This document shows, one piece after another, positions 26,468 through 35,326 of a DNA stretch of 64,000 nucleotides (its first letter is position 1; each line of letters begins with the position of its first letter). This DNA comes from Variovorax sp. UMC13. Lineage in GTDB: Bacteria; Pseudomonadota; Gammaproteobacteria; Burkholderiales; Burkholderiaceae_C. Under the pieces are notes generated by a model. The model made no database searches. It saw only the letters and a list, made by a program, of their open reading frames with translations, and was not told the DNA's origin. The DNA lies in NCBI RefSeq assembly GCF_014170375.1, contig NZ_LZZW01000036.1, forward strand, positions 186,001-250,000, read 5' to 3'. A program made the position numbers and the translations under genes.

Positions 26468-28045
26468 ATGCAGCGGCGCGCATTCATCGGCAGCGCCCTC
26501 GGCGCGGGCGCGCTCGCACTGGCGGGCTGCGATGCGCCGCACGCCATCGCGGGCGGCTTCACCGGCATCGATGTGGCGCGCGGGCATGCGCTGCGTGACG
26601 GCGCGGCGCCGGGTGGCGTGCCGCCGGTGCTGCGGCGCACGCAGGTCGTGATCGCGGGCGGCGGCGTGGCCGGCCTGGCGGCGGCGCGGGCGCTGCGGGC
26701 GCGCGGCATCGAGGACTTCGTGCTGCTCGAACTCGAGGACCAGGCCGGCGGCAACAGCCGCGGCGGCCGGGTGCAGGGCATCGCCTGCCCGCTGGGCGCG
26801 CACTACCTGCCGGTGCCCGGCGACGAGGCGCACGAGGTGCAGGACCTGCTCGAGGAGCTGGGCCTGCGGCGGCGCGTCGCGGGCCGCTGGGAATACGACG
26901 AACGCCACCTGTGCCACAGCCCGCAGGAGCGGCTCTTCTTCCAGGGCGAGTGGCACGACGGCCTGCTGCCGGTGCAGGGCGTGGGCGCCACCACGCTGGC
27001 GCAGTACCAGCGCTTCTCGCGCCGGGTCGACGAAGTGCGGCAGGCGATGCGCTTCTCGATCCCGGCCTGGCGCGCCGCGGCCGCGCCGCAGCGGCTGGCG
27101 CTCGATGCCGTCGCCTTCGGCCCCTGGCTCGATGCCGAGGGCCTGGACGATCCGCACCTGCGCTGGTACCTGGAGTACTGCTGCCGCGACGACTACGGCG
27201 CGGGCCTCGCGCAGGTGTCGGCCTGGGCCGGCCTGCACTACTTCGCGAGCCGGCACGGCTTCCATGCGCCGGGCGACGACAACGCCGAGCGCGACGCGGT
27301 GCTGACCTGGCCCGAAGGCAACGGCTGGTTGACGCAGCGCCTGGCCGCGCCGCTGGGCGAGCGCCTGTGCACCGGCCATGTGGTCACGCGCATCGCGCAG
27401 GCGCGCGACGGCGTCGAGGTCGACGTCTTCGATGCGGCCACGATGTCGCGCGTGCGCTGGCAGGCCGAGCGCTGCATCGTCGCGCTGCCGGTGTTCATCG
27501 CGGCGCGCGTGGTCGAGAACCCGCCCGCCGTGCTGCGCCACGCGGCCGCGCACCTGCGCCATGCGCCCTGGCTGGTGGCCAACGTGCACATCGACAGCCC
27601 GCTGGCCGACCATGCCGGCGCCGCACCCAGCTGGGACAACGTGGTCTACGGCAGCCGCGGGCTGGGCTACGTCGACGCGCGCCACCAGGCGCTGGACCCC
27701 ACGCCGCGCGCCACCGTGCTGAGCTGGTACCGCCCGCTGGGCCCCAGCGCTTTCGACGGTGCCGACGGGCGCCGGCAGCTGCTGGACAAGCCCTGGGGCG
27801 CCTGGCGCGACGAGCTCATCGCCGAGCTCTCGGTGCCGCACCCGGACCTCGCCGAGCGCGCCACGCGCATCGACATCACGCGCTACGGCCATGCGATGGC
27901 GATCCCCACGCCGGGGCTGCTGGCGCAATTGGGCACCGACGGCGTGGTGGTCGCGGGCCGGCTGTCCTTCGCGCATGCCGACTGGTCGGGCTACTCGATC
28001 TTCGAGGAGGCCTTCACCCGCGGCCACCTGGCGGGCAGCGCCTGA
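26468..28045 (+). CDS. exported FAD-dependent amine-oxidase-like oxidoreductase
   Basis: Last gene of the operon, 525 residues. The N-terminus combines a twin-arginine-like start (MQRRAFIG) with a lipobox (LALAGC, C24), so it is probably exported folded with FAD and lipid-anchored. The FAD-binding motif VVIAGGGVAGLAAARA runs from about residue 60, with LELEDQAGGNSRGG following as in the flavin amine-oxidase family. The C-terminal FAD segment ends the chain. An amine or polyamine substrate is an inference from the synthase-like gene upstream. Confidence 0.82.
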   Translation: MQRRAFIGSALGAGALALAGCDAPHAIAGGFTGIDVARGHALRDGAAPGGVPPVLRRTQVVIAGGGVAGLAAARALRARGIEDFVLLELEDQAGGNSRGGRVQGIACPLGAHYLPVPGDEAHEVQDLLEELGLRRRVAGRWEYDERHLCHSPQERLFFQGEWHDGLLPVQGVGATTLAQYQRFSRRVDEVRQAMRFSIPAWRAAAAPQRLALDAVAFGPWLDAEGLDDPHLRWYLEYCCRDDYGAGLAQVSAWAGLHYFASRHGFHAPGDDNAERDAVLTWPEGNGWLTQRLAAPLGERLCTGHVVTRIAQARDGVEVDVFDAATMSRVRWQAERCIVALPVFIAARVVENPPAVLRHAAAHLRHAPWLVANVHIDSPLADHAGAAPSWDNVVYGSRGLGYVDARHQALDPTPRATVLSWYRPLGPSAFDGADGRRQLLDKPWGAWRDELIAELSVPHPDLAERATRIDITRYGHAMAIPTPGLLAQLGTDGVVVAGRLSFAHADWSGYSIFEEAFTRGHLAGSA

Positions 28046-28055
28046 GCCCGGGCCT

Positions 28056-28826
28056 TCAGGCCGACAGCACGCGCGCGAACAGCTCGTTGCGGAAGTGGAT
28101 GCCCAGCCGGGCGAAGGCGCGGTTGCGGTAGGTCTTGACGGTCGGCAGCGCCAGGCCGAGGTCGCTCGCGATGCCGTCCTGGGTCATGCCCTGCAGCAGC
28201 CGGATGCACACCGCGCGTTCGCGCTCGGTCAGCGCCGGGCACAGGCTGCGCAGCCGCGCTTCCAGGTCGTGCGCGTGGGCCTCGGCCACCGGCTGCGACA
28301 GCGCCATGTGCTTGCGCACCAGCGCGAGCAGCGCCGGCGCCAGCGCGCCGAAGCTGTCGAGCGCGGCGTCGCTGAAGGCGCTCTGGTGGCCGTGGCGGTA
28401 GAAGTTGATGGCGAACACGCCGCCGTCGTCCTGCGTCTGCGCGACCGACACGCGTTCGGCCATGCCGTGCGCCTCGTAGACCTTGGCGCGGTGCTCGGCC
28501 GGCGCCTCTTCGGCCGTCAGGTGGCACAGCAGCGGCGCATGGTCGGTGGCGCTCGAGGCCTGGGCGAAGCTGCGGTCGGCGCGGTGCGGGCCGCTGAGGT
28601 AGGCGCGCCAGCAGTCGCGCGTGGTGTCGGGCACGCCGCGGGCGGCCGAAAGGAACAGCGCCGGCCGCTCGCCCAGCCGGTAGACCGACCACGAAGCCGC
28701 GGGCACCAGCTCCTGCAGTCCGTCGAGCACGGCCGGGCCGAAGCCGGGGCTGCCGAGATGGCCGATCAGTTCGCCCAGCACCTGGGTGCGCCGGTCGCTC
28801 GCGGGGGCCGCCTGCCAGCTTCTCAT
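28056..28826 (-). CDS. LuxR-type transcriptional regulator
   Basis: Transcription factor of 256 residues with an N-terminal GAF-like or autoinducer-like sensing region (about 1-180) and a C-terminal LuxR helix-turn-helix (about 192-250; LTERERAVCIRLLQGMTQDG and LPTVKTYRNRAFARLG). It lacks a receiver domain, so it probably senses a small molecule directly. It is divergent from the DUF3237 catabolic operon, and a perfect dyad lies in between. It converges on the FAD oxidoreductase gene. Confidence 0.87.
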   Translation of the reverse strand: MRSWQAAPASDRRTQVLGELIGHLGSPGFGPAVLDGLQELVPAASWSVYRLGERPALFLSAARGVPDTTRDCWRAYLSGPHRADRSFAQASSATDHAPLLCHLTAEEAPAEHRAKVYEAHGMAERVSVAQTQDDGGVFAINFYRHGHQSAFSDAALDSFGALAPALLALVRKHMALSQPVAEAHAHDLEARLRSLCPALTERERAVCIRLLQGMTQDGIASDLGLALPTVKTYRNRAFARLGIHFRNELFARVLSA

Positions 28827-28877
28827 GGCCGCGCCTGCCCAGGGGGCGATGGAAGGAAAGCGGGAGCGGCGCGCATG

Positions 28878-28899
28878 CTGTCATCTTCCGGGATGACAG
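28878..28899. promoter_or_regulatory. dyad operator between LuxR and DUF3237 genes
   Basis: CTGTCATC, spacer TTCCGG, GATGACAG: perfect 8-base arms in the 105-base divergent promoter region, a size suited to a LuxR-type dimer. Confidence 0.5.
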
Positions 28900-28931
28900 A
28901 CCGCCCGGCCACCCGGAATTACGCTAGCCGG

Positions 28932-29408
28932 ATGTCCTTGAACCCCCTCCTCGCCCCGCCCCTGCTCGAACATTTCGCCACCCTGCGCGTGGAGGTCGGC
29001 GCGCCCCAGGACGTGGGCGTCACGCCGCGCGGCCGGCGCCGACTGATCCCGATCACCGGCGGCTCGGCCGAGGGCCATGGCTGGCAGGCGCGCGTGGCGC
29101 CGGGCGGGGCCGACTTCCAACTCATGACCGCCAGCGGCATGACCGACCTCGACGCGCGCTACACGCTCGAGACCGATGCCGGCGACTGGATCTACGTGCA
29201 GAACACCGCGCTGCGCTGCGGCGCGCCCGAGGCCATGGCGCGGCTGGCGCGCGGCGAGCCGGTCGACCCGGCCGAAATCTACTTCCGCTGCGCGCCGCGC
29301 TTCGAGACCGCCTCGGTGGCGCTGGGCTGGATCAACGAGCGGCTGTTCATCGGCAGCGGCGTGCGGCGCCCCGACCGCGTCGAGATGCAGTTCTTCAGCG
29401 TGGCCTGA
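28932..29408 (+). CDS. DUF3237 family protein
   Basis: A 158-residue cytoplasmic protein of the DUF3237 family, small beta-barrel proteins found in aromatic and hydroxy-acid catabolic clusters but without an assigned reaction. Conserved parts here are GRRRLIPITGGSAEG near 37-51 and DAGDWIYVQNTALRCG near 82-97. It opens a four-gene unit with a Bug protein, a flavoprotein monooxygenase and a TetR regulator, so an accessory catabolic role is likely. Confidence 0.85.
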   Translation: MSLNPLLAPPLLEHFATLRVEVGAPQDVGVTPRGRRRLIPITGGSAEGHGWQARVAPGGADFQLMTASGMTDLDARYTLETDAGDWIYVQNTALRCGAPEAMARLARGEPVDPAEIYFRCAPRFETASVALGWINERLFIGSGVRRPDRVEMQFFSVA

Positions 29409-29448
29409 GCCGGCCCGCGCTTTTCCCCCAAAACACCCGGAGACCGTC

Positions 29449-30441
29449 ATGACCCTCTTCCCTTCGCACCGCCGTGCGGCCCTGGCCGTGGCCGCCGCCT
29501 TCGTCGCCTGCGCCGCCCTGTCCGCCGCGGCCCAGGGCGCCTACCCCGACAAGCCGGTGCGCATCATCGTCGGCTTCCCGGCCGGCACCGGGCCCGACAT
29601 CGTGGCGCGGCTGCTGGCGCAGAAGCTGTCCGAGGGCTGGGGCAACCTGGGCGTGGTGGTCGACAACAAGCCGGGCGCCGGCGGGCTGATCGCGGCCAGC
29701 GAGGCCGCGCGCGCCGCGCCCGACGGCTACACGCTGATGCTGGGCGAGACCGGCCAGCTGAGCATCGCGCCCAGCAGCTACAACCGCCTGCCCTACGACC
29801 CGGTCAAGGACTTCGCGCCGGTGAGTCAGGTGGTCACCTCCGACTTCGTGCTGCTGGTCAATCCGCAGAAAGTGCCGGCGAAGAACGTGCGCGAGTTCGT
29901 CGACTGGAGCAAGCAGCAGAAGGGCCTGTTCATGGCCACCTTCGGCGCCGGCACGCCGGGCCATTTCGGCGCCTACATGTTCGGCGACGCGATCGGCCAG
30001 AAGCCCGAGCCGGTGCACTACCGCAACACGGCCGATGCGCTGGGCGGGCTCTATGGCGGCGACGTGTCCGGCGTGTTCGCCACCGTGGGCCTGGCGGCCT
30101 CCACCGTGAAGGCGGGCAAGCTGGTCGCGCTGGGCAGCACCGGCGCCACGCGCAGCCCCTCGCTGCCCGAGGTGCCGACCATCAAGGAGCAGGGCTACCC
30201 GAACCTGGCCTTCACCGCCTGGTTCGGCATCGTGGCGCCGGCGAAGACGCCGCCCGAAATCGTGCGCAAGCTCAATGCGGACATCGTCAAGGCCGTGCAA
30301 TCGACCGAGGGAAGGCAGAAGATGCTGGACGCGGGCTTCCGCGCCACGGGCACGAGCGCGGCAGAATTCGCCAAGGTCATCGCCGACGACACGCAGGTGT
30401 GGGGCAAGGCCGTGGCGGCCACCGGCTTCAAGGCCGACTGA
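29449..30441 (+). CDS. Bug-family tripartite tricarboxylate transport binding protein
   Basis: Periplasmic solute receptor of 330 residues (TctC/Bug family). A signal peptide of about 28 residues ends AAAQG; the family opening YPDKPVRIIVGFPAGTGPD follows, and D in that loop normally contacts a carboxylate ligand. PGAGGLIA and LGSTGATRS are further family landmarks. No membrane TctA/TctB genes lie nearby, as is common in Comamonadaceae, where receptors far outnumber carriers. It lies 40 bases after DUF3237 and 33 before the monooxygenase, whose substrate it may capture. Confidence 0.92.
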   Translation: MTLFPSHRRAALAVAAAFVACAALSAAAQGAYPDKPVRIIVGFPAGTGPDIVARLLAQKLSEGWGNLGVVVDNKPGAGGLIAASEAARAAPDGYTLMLGETGQLSIAPSSYNRLPYDPVKDFAPVSQVVTSDFVLLVNPQKVPAKNVREFVDWSKQQKGLFMATFGAGTPGHFGAYMFGDAIGQKPEPVHYRNTADALGGLYGGDVSGVFATVGLAASTVKAGKLVALGSTGATRSPSLPEVPTIKEQGYPNLAFTAWFGIVAPAKTPPEIVRKLNADIVKAVQSTEGRQKMLDAGFRATGTSAAEFAKVIADDTQVWGKAVAATGFKAD

Positions 30442-30474
30442 GCCGCCGCCGAACGACAACCAGGAGACAGCATC

Positions 30475-31752
30475 ATGAAAGTGGCCATCATCGGCGCCGG
30501 CATCGGCGGACTCACGCTGGCGCTCGCGCTGCAGCGCGAAGGCATCGAGGCCGAGGTCTTCGAGGCCTCCGAGACCATCCGCCCGCTGGGCGTGGGCATC
30601 AACCTGCTGCCGCACGCGGTGGCCGAGCTCACGGCCCTGGGGCTGGGCGACGCGCTGGGCGAGATCGGCATCGAGACCGCCGCGCTGGCCTACTACAACC
30701 GCTTCGGCCAGCGCATCTGGCACGAGCCGCGCGGGCGTGCCGCGGGCTACCCGGTGCCGCAGTACTCGATCCACCGCGGCGCCTTCCAGATGCTGCTCTA
30801 CGAGACCGCGGTGCAGCGCCTGGGCGCCGGCCGCATCCACACCGGCCAGGTGCTCGAATCGGTCGTGCGCACCGGCTCGGGCCTGATGGACGCGCCGGGC
30901 CAGCCCGCGGTCTTCACGCTGCGCAGCCGCGCCGACGGCACCTTGAGCGAGCACAGCGCCGACGTGCTGGTGGGCGCCGACGGCATCCACTCGGCGGTGC
31001 GGCGGTCCTTCTATCCGAGCGGCGACCTGCCGCGCTTCTCGCGCCGCCTGCTGTGGCGCGGCGTGACCGAGGCCGCGCCCTACCTCGACGGCCGCACCAT
31101 GTTCATGGCCGGCCACCAGGACCAGAAGTTCGTCTGCTACCCGATCTCCGAGCCGCTGCGGCGCGAAGGCCGTTCGCTGATCAACTGGATCGCCGAACTG
31201 CGCGTGCCCGGCACCGACGACGACACGCCGCCCAAGAGCGACTGGAACAAGAAAGTCGACAAGTCGGTGTTCGCCGATGCCTTCCAGGACTGGCGCTGGG
31301 ACTGGATCGACATCCCCTCGGTGATCGACGGCGCCGAGGCGATCTACGAATTCCCGATGGTCGACAAGGACCCGCTGCCGGGCTGGACGCGCGGGCGCGT
31401 CACGCTGCTGGGCGATGCGGCGCACCCGATGTATCCCATCGGTTCCAACGGCAGCGCGCAGGCCATCATGGACACGCGCGCGCTCACCGTGGCGCTCACG
31501 CAGTTCAAGGACCCGTCGATGGCGCTGCGCGAGTACGAGGCCGACCGCCTGCCGCGCACCGCGGGCATCGTGCTGCGCAACCGCATGAACGGCCCCGAGC
31601 AGGTGATGCAGATGGCGCACGAGCGCGCGCCCGGAGGCTTCACCGAGATCGATCAGGTGGTGCCGCACGCCGAACTCGCGGCCATCGCGCTGCGCTACAA
31701 GCAGCTGGCGGGCTTCGACCCCAAGAGCGTGGTGGCGCGGCCCGCGGCCTGA
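30475..31752 (+). CDS. FAD-dependent aromatic-ring-type monooxygenase
   Basis: Group A flavoprotein monooxygenase of 425 residues related to salicylate and para-hydroxybenzoate hydroxylases; it should insert one oxygen atom using NAD(P)H. The dinucleotide motif IIGAGIGGLTLALAL starts at residue 4, a central LVGADGIHSAVR is near 164-175 and the FAD phosphate motif LLGDAAHPMYPIGSNG is near 311-326. The variant PIGSNG is shared with a subgroup acting on heteroaromatic or amide substrates. It sits between Bug and TetR genes; the substrate is unknown. Confidence 0.88.
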   Translation: MKVAIIGAGIGGLTLALALQREGIEAEVFEASETIRPLGVGINLLPHAVAELTALGLGDALGEIGIETAALAYYNRFGQRIWHEPRGRAAGYPVPQYSIHRGAFQMLLYETAVQRLGAGRIHTGQVLESVVRTGSGLMDAPGQPAVFTLRSRADGTLSEHSADVLVGADGIHSAVRRSFYPSGDLPRFSRRLLWRGVTEAAPYLDGRTMFMAGHQDQKFVCYPISEPLRREGRSLINWIAELRVPGTDDDTPPKSDWNKKVDKSVFADAFQDWRWDWIDIPSVIDGAEAIYEFPMVDKDPLPGWTRGRVTLLGDAAHPMYPIGSNGSAQAIMDTRALTVALTQFKDPSMALREYEADRLPRTAGIVLRNRMNGPEQVMQMAHERAPGGFTEIDQVVPHAELAAIALRYKQLAGFDPKSVVARPAA

Positions 31753-31834
31753 AGCGCGAGGCGCCATCGGCGCCCGGCCGCGGCCTCGCTTCCGCCGTTA
31801 CCATCGGGCGAGTGAGACACTGCGACGGAGCGCC

Positions 31835-32476
31835 ATGGTCAACGAGCGGAAACTAGCCAAGCGGTCGCGACCGGAGATCCAGGAAGACATACGGCAGGCG
31901 GCGATACAGGAATTCGCGCTGCACGGGCTGCGCGGCGCGACCACCCAATCCATCGCCGAGCGGGCCCAGCTGTCCAAGGCCCAGCTGCACTATTACATCG
32001 AGAGCAAGGAAGCGCTCTACGTCGAACTGCTGCAAGGGGTGGTGGACGAATGGAGCCGCGAATCCTTCGGCCAGCGCGACGGCGATCCGGCCCATGTGCT
32101 GGCTTCGTACGTGAAGCGCAAGCTGGCCTTCTCCTTCGACCAGCCGCTGCTGTCGAAGATGTTCGCCAACGAACTGATCAGCGGCGCCGAAGTGCTGCGC
32201 AGCATCCTCACGCAGCCGCGCACGCGCGCCGGCCAGGCCATCCAGACGCTCACGCAGTGGATCGACGAAGGCCGCATCCGCGCGCTCGATCCCTGGCTGT
32301 TTCTGATGCACATCTGGGCCGTCACGCAGCACTACGCCGACTTCGACGTGCAGGTGCGCTTCATGATGCGCGTGCGCGCCGGCCAGCCACTGGACCGGGC
32401 GCGCATCGTGCGCGAGGTGGTGGCTTTCGTGCTGCACGGCTGCGGCCTCACGCCCAGCGAGGACGACCTGGCCTGA
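31835..32476 (+). CDS. TetR family regulator (RutR-like)
   Basis: Repressor of 213 residues. The N-terminal helix-turn-helix (about 20-65; LRGATTQSIAERAQLSKAQL then HYYIESKEALY) is typical TetR, and the C-terminal domain, with HIWAVTQHYADF near 152-163, resembles RutR/YcdC. It ends the DUF3237-Bug-monooxygenase unit, 82 bases after the monooxygenase, and is the nearest TetR gene to the paired operators at 35143-35251. Whether it binds those is unknown. Confidence 0.88.
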   Translation: MVNERKLAKRSRPEIQEDIRQAAIQEFALHGLRGATTQSIAERAQLSKAQLHYYIESKEALYVELLQGVVDEWSRESFGQRDGDPAHVLASYVKRKLAFSFDQPLLSKMFANELISGAEVLRSILTQPRTRAGQAIQTLTQWIDEGRIRALDPWLFLMHIWAVTQHYADFDVQVRFMMRVRAGQPLDRARIVREVVAFVLHGCGLTPSEDDLA

Positions 32477-32495
32477 GGCGCGGCGCGGCGCCGGT

Positions 32496-34070
32496 TCAGC
32501 GCGCGTCGAGGAAGGGCCGCCACTTCGCGCAGGCCCCGTGCGCGTCGGCGAAGGGATGCGGCGTGGCGGCGGGCGGTTCGGCCCACACGTAGGCTGACAG
32601 CGCGGGCGCGGTCATCGGCCGCCATCCGGGCGTGGCCGGACCGCCGCCGTGGGCGATCGCGGCCCAGCTGCGCATCATGCGCAGCGACAGGGCCCGGTCC
32701 TGCGGCGTGAAGGGGTAGCCGGGCGGGTAGACCGGCGCGCTGAAGAGCAGGTCCAGCTCGTCGCCGTGCGTGGCGCCCAGGTAGGGCTTGGGATGGTTCG
32801 CGCTCACATGCGCGAAGCGGTAGCCGTGCACCGGGCGCCGGCTGTGGCGCACCAGGGCCAGCGCCGCGTCCTGGCTGCCGCAGTCGATGTAGAAGTCGCC
32901 CAGCAATCGGCTCAGCGCCTGCCAGTTGCCCTCGGCCGCGCGCAGCGGTGCGTACCAGGAGAGCATGTCCTCGACCTGCTGCGGGGCGTAGAAGGGCTGC
33001 AGGGCACTGCGCGCCGCCTGTTCGTAGACCGCATCGGACACCGGCTCGCCGGGTTTCTTCCAGCCGGTGCGCGACATGGCCATGAAGTGGCCTTCATTGG
33101 CGTTGAGCCCCAGGGTCACCGCGACCTCGCGCTGGAAGCGGCCTTCGCGCAGCAGCTGCAGCGGCTGCGCCTTCAACTGCCGGCCGTCGACCGTGGGCTG
33201 GAAGGCGTGGCTCTGCGCCAGGCCCGGCAGCAGCCGCTCGGCCGGCCGCTGGCGCAGGCAGTCGAGCAGCGCCTCGCCGTCGGCCGGGCAGCCCTGTGCC
33301 TGCGCCAGGGCCTGCGTGCCGCGCGTGGCCTCGGCCAGCGTGGGCAGCCGCCATTGCCAGGTCGACTGCAGGATGGCGCGCTGGAACAGGCCGGCCGCGT
33401 CCTCGGCCAGCAGCTGCTGCAGCACGCTGCCGGCACCCGCGCTCTCGCCGAACAGCGTCACGCGCGCGGCGTCGCCGCCGAAGCGCGCGATGTGCTCGGC
33501 CACCCAGCGCAGCGCCATGCGCTGGTCCTGCAGGCCCGCGTTGGCATGGCCTTGAGCGGCCTGCGCCGGCGTGGCGAGGAAGCCGAAGGCGTTGAGCCGG
33601 TAGGCCGGCGTGACCACGATCACCCGGCCCTCGCGCGCAAGCTGTTCCACCCGGTTCTCCGAGCTGCGGCCGGTCCAGTAGCGGCCGCCGTGCAGGAAGA
33701 CCATCACCGGCAGCGGCGCATCGCTCGTGCGTGCCGCATCGGGGCGGTAGACGTTGAGGTAGAGGCAATCCTCCGACATGCCGATCTCGGCCGGCACCTT
33801 GCCGTCCTGCATGCAGGCGGGTTTGAAGCGGCCCGCGTCGAGCACGGCGGGCGCCCAGGCCGCGGCGGGCGCGGGGGACTGGAAGCGGCGCGCGCCGAGC
33901 GGCGGCTGCGCGAAGGGAATGCCCAGGAAGGCGGCGGTGCGGTGGTCGTCGAGGTAGGTGCCCTGCACCGCGCCCTGCGCGGTCTGCACCAGGGGCCGGT
34001 CGTCCGCGGCGGCGCCCAGGCTCCACGCGAGGAGCGCCGTGCCCGCGATCGCACGCAGGCCCGGGCTCAC
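32496..34070 (-). CDS. exported type-B carboxylesterase
   Basis: Serine esterase of 524 residues in the type-B carboxylesterase/para-nitrobenzyl-esterase family. A signal peptide (about 1-22) predicts export. The nucleophile elbow GESAGAGS has S210, the family signature SEDCLYLNVY is at 99-108, the oxyanion segment is FLHGGRYW and the histidine lies in GATHGDELDLL. Start is GTG at 34070, overlapping the binding-protein stop (GTGA), so the two are coupled. It probably releases an acid from an ester outside the cytoplasm, which the binding protein then captures. Confidence 0.87.
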   Translation of the reverse strand: MSPGLRAIAGTALLAWSLGAAADDRPLVQTAQGAVQGTYLDDHRTAAFLGIPFAQPPLGARRFQSPAPAAAWAPAVLDAGRFKPACMQDGKVPAEIGMSEDCLYLNVYRPDAARTSDAPLPVMVFLHGGRYWTGRSSENRVEQLAREGRVIVVTPAYRLNAFGFLATPAQAAQGHANAGLQDQRMALRWVAEHIARFGGDAARVTLFGESAGAGSVLQQLLAEDAAGLFQRAILQSTWQWRLPTLAEATRGTQALAQAQGCPADGEALLDCLRQRPAERLLPGLAQSHAFQPTVDGRQLKAQPLQLLREGRFQREVAVTLGLNANEGHFMAMSRTGWKKPGEPVSDAVYEQAARSALQPFYAPQQVEDMLSWYAPLRAAEGNWQALSRLLGDFYIDCGSQDAALALVRHSRRPVHGYRFAHVSANHPKPYLGATHGDELDLLFSAPVYPPGYPFTPQDRALSLRMMRSWAAIAHGGGPATPGWRPMTAPALSAYVWAEPPAATPHPFADAHGACAKWRPFLDAR

Positions 34071-35080
34071 CTGGCGGCCGACTTCAGGCCGACTTTCTTG
34101 TTCACGAACTGGTCGCTGACCGCGAGGTCCGCGCTGACCTCGCCCGGCTTGTAGATGCCGGCCTTGACCATGCGCTCGGCGAAGTCGCGCACGCGGGCCT
34201 TGTCGATGGCGCCGATGCCCTGCGTGGCGGCATCGCCCGAATCGACCAGGCCCAGCTTGAGGACCTGGGCGCGCTCGGCCGCCAGCTTGGCGTCGTTGAG
34301 GTCGGGGTTGAACTTCTTGATCAGCTCCAGGCCGGGCTTGGGGTCGCCGTGCAGGAAGTTCTGCCAGCCGATGATCGACGCATCGACGAAGCGCTGCACC
34401 AGCGCGGGGTTGCTCTTGATCAGCTCGTTGCGCGTCTCGATCAGGTTGCCGTAGGTGTTGTAGCCGTGGTCGGCCAGCAGGAACACGTCGGTCTCGGCGC
34501 CCAGCTCGGCCGCGTACAGCACCTCGGCGGTGGCGAAGGCCTGCTGCACCGAGGCCTTGTCGGCCATGAAGGGCGCGAGGTTGAAGGTGTAGGGGCGGAA
34601 CTGCTCGTCGCTGAAGCCGTGCTCGGCCTTGAGCCACTGCCAGAAGCCGAACTGGTTGCTCTTGGCGATGAAGACCGTCTTGGCCGACTTGAGCTCGGCG
34701 AAGCTGCGGTACTGGCCCTTGTGCGTGATGAGCGCGGTCGGGTCCTTCTGGAAAAAGGCCGCGACCACGGTGGTGGGCACCTTGTTGCGCGTGTTCTCCA
34801 ATGCGGTCAGCAGGCCGCCGGTCATGAGGAAGTCGACGCGGCCCGCGGCCAGCATGGGCCGGTTGTTGACCTGCGGCCCGCCTTGCTGGATCGTGACCTC
34901 GAGGCCGTGCTTGGCGTAGGTGCCGTCGGCCACCGCCTGGAAGAAGCCGCCCTGGCTGGCCTGCGCCTTCCAGTTGGTGGCGAGGCTGACCTTGTCCTGC
35001 GCCAAGGCCCAGCCGCTCGCGGCCAGCAGGGCGGCGGTGGCCAGCAGTCTGGCGCCGGACATCGAACGAAACCGTTTCAT
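34067..35080 (-). CDS. NitT/TauT-type ABC substrate-binding protein
   Basis: Periplasmic binding protein of 337 residues in the NMT1/SsuA-like family, which captures nitrate, sulfonates, taurine, thiamine precursors or aromatic acids. Signal peptide 1-27 ends WALAQ. Family segments include VTIQQGGPQVNNRPMLAAG and FIAKSNQFGFWQWL. No ATPase or permease gene is next to it; the downstream partner is an esterase and the divergent partner a Rieske oxygenase. Import of that oxygenase's substrate is the most economical guess. Confidence 0.88.
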   Translation of the reverse strand: MKRFRSMSGARLLATAALLAASGWALAQDKVSLATNWKAQASQGGFFQAVADGTYAKHGLEVTIQQGGPQVNNRPMLAAGRVDFLMTGGLLTALENTRNKVPTTVVAAFFQKDPTALITHKGQYRSFAELKSAKTVFIAKSNQFGFWQWLKAEHGFSDEQFRPYTFNLAPFMADKASVQQAFATAEVLYAAELGAETDVFLLADHGYNTYGNLIETRNELIKSNPALVQRFVDASIIGWQNFLHGDPKPGLELIKKFNPDLNDAKLAAERAQVLKLGLVDSGDAATQGIGAIDKARVRDFAERMVKAGIYKPGEVSADLAVSDQFVNKKVGLKSAAR

Positions 35081-35142
35081 CGTGTTTTCCTTGGGGCGGC
35101 TGGGCCGGTCGGTTGCCGATCCTCCGGTCGACTGTACAAACG

Positions 35143-35162
35143 GTTTAACCGAACGGTCAAAC
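35143..35162. promoter_or_regulatory. operator copy 1 (esterase side)
   Basis: GTTTAACCGAACGGTCAAAC, a near-palindrome centred on ACCG-NN-CGGT. It matches the second copy 89 bases away at 17 of 20 positions. ACCG..CGGT dyads of this size are typical of TetR-family operators. Confidence 0.65.
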
Positions 35163-35231
35163 TGGAGATTACCCTGATGCGCGACGATGAAGTCCTGCTT
35201 GTCCGCGGCCAGCATTGCGGCATATCATTTG

Positions 35232-35251
35232 GTTTGACCGATCGGTAAAAC
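35232..35251. promoter_or_regulatory. operator copy 2 (Rieske side)
   Basis: GTTTGACCGATCGGTAAAAC, the second copy of the ACCG-NN-CGGT dyad, 76 bases before the Rieske start. The pair brackets the divergent promoters and could support looping. Confidence 0.65.
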
Positions 35252-35326
35252 TATTGGCCCATGCCTCGAGAAAGCCCACCGCCATGTGCGACGGGCCCGC
35301 AGGGCCGCCACGAAGGAAGCCCCCTG

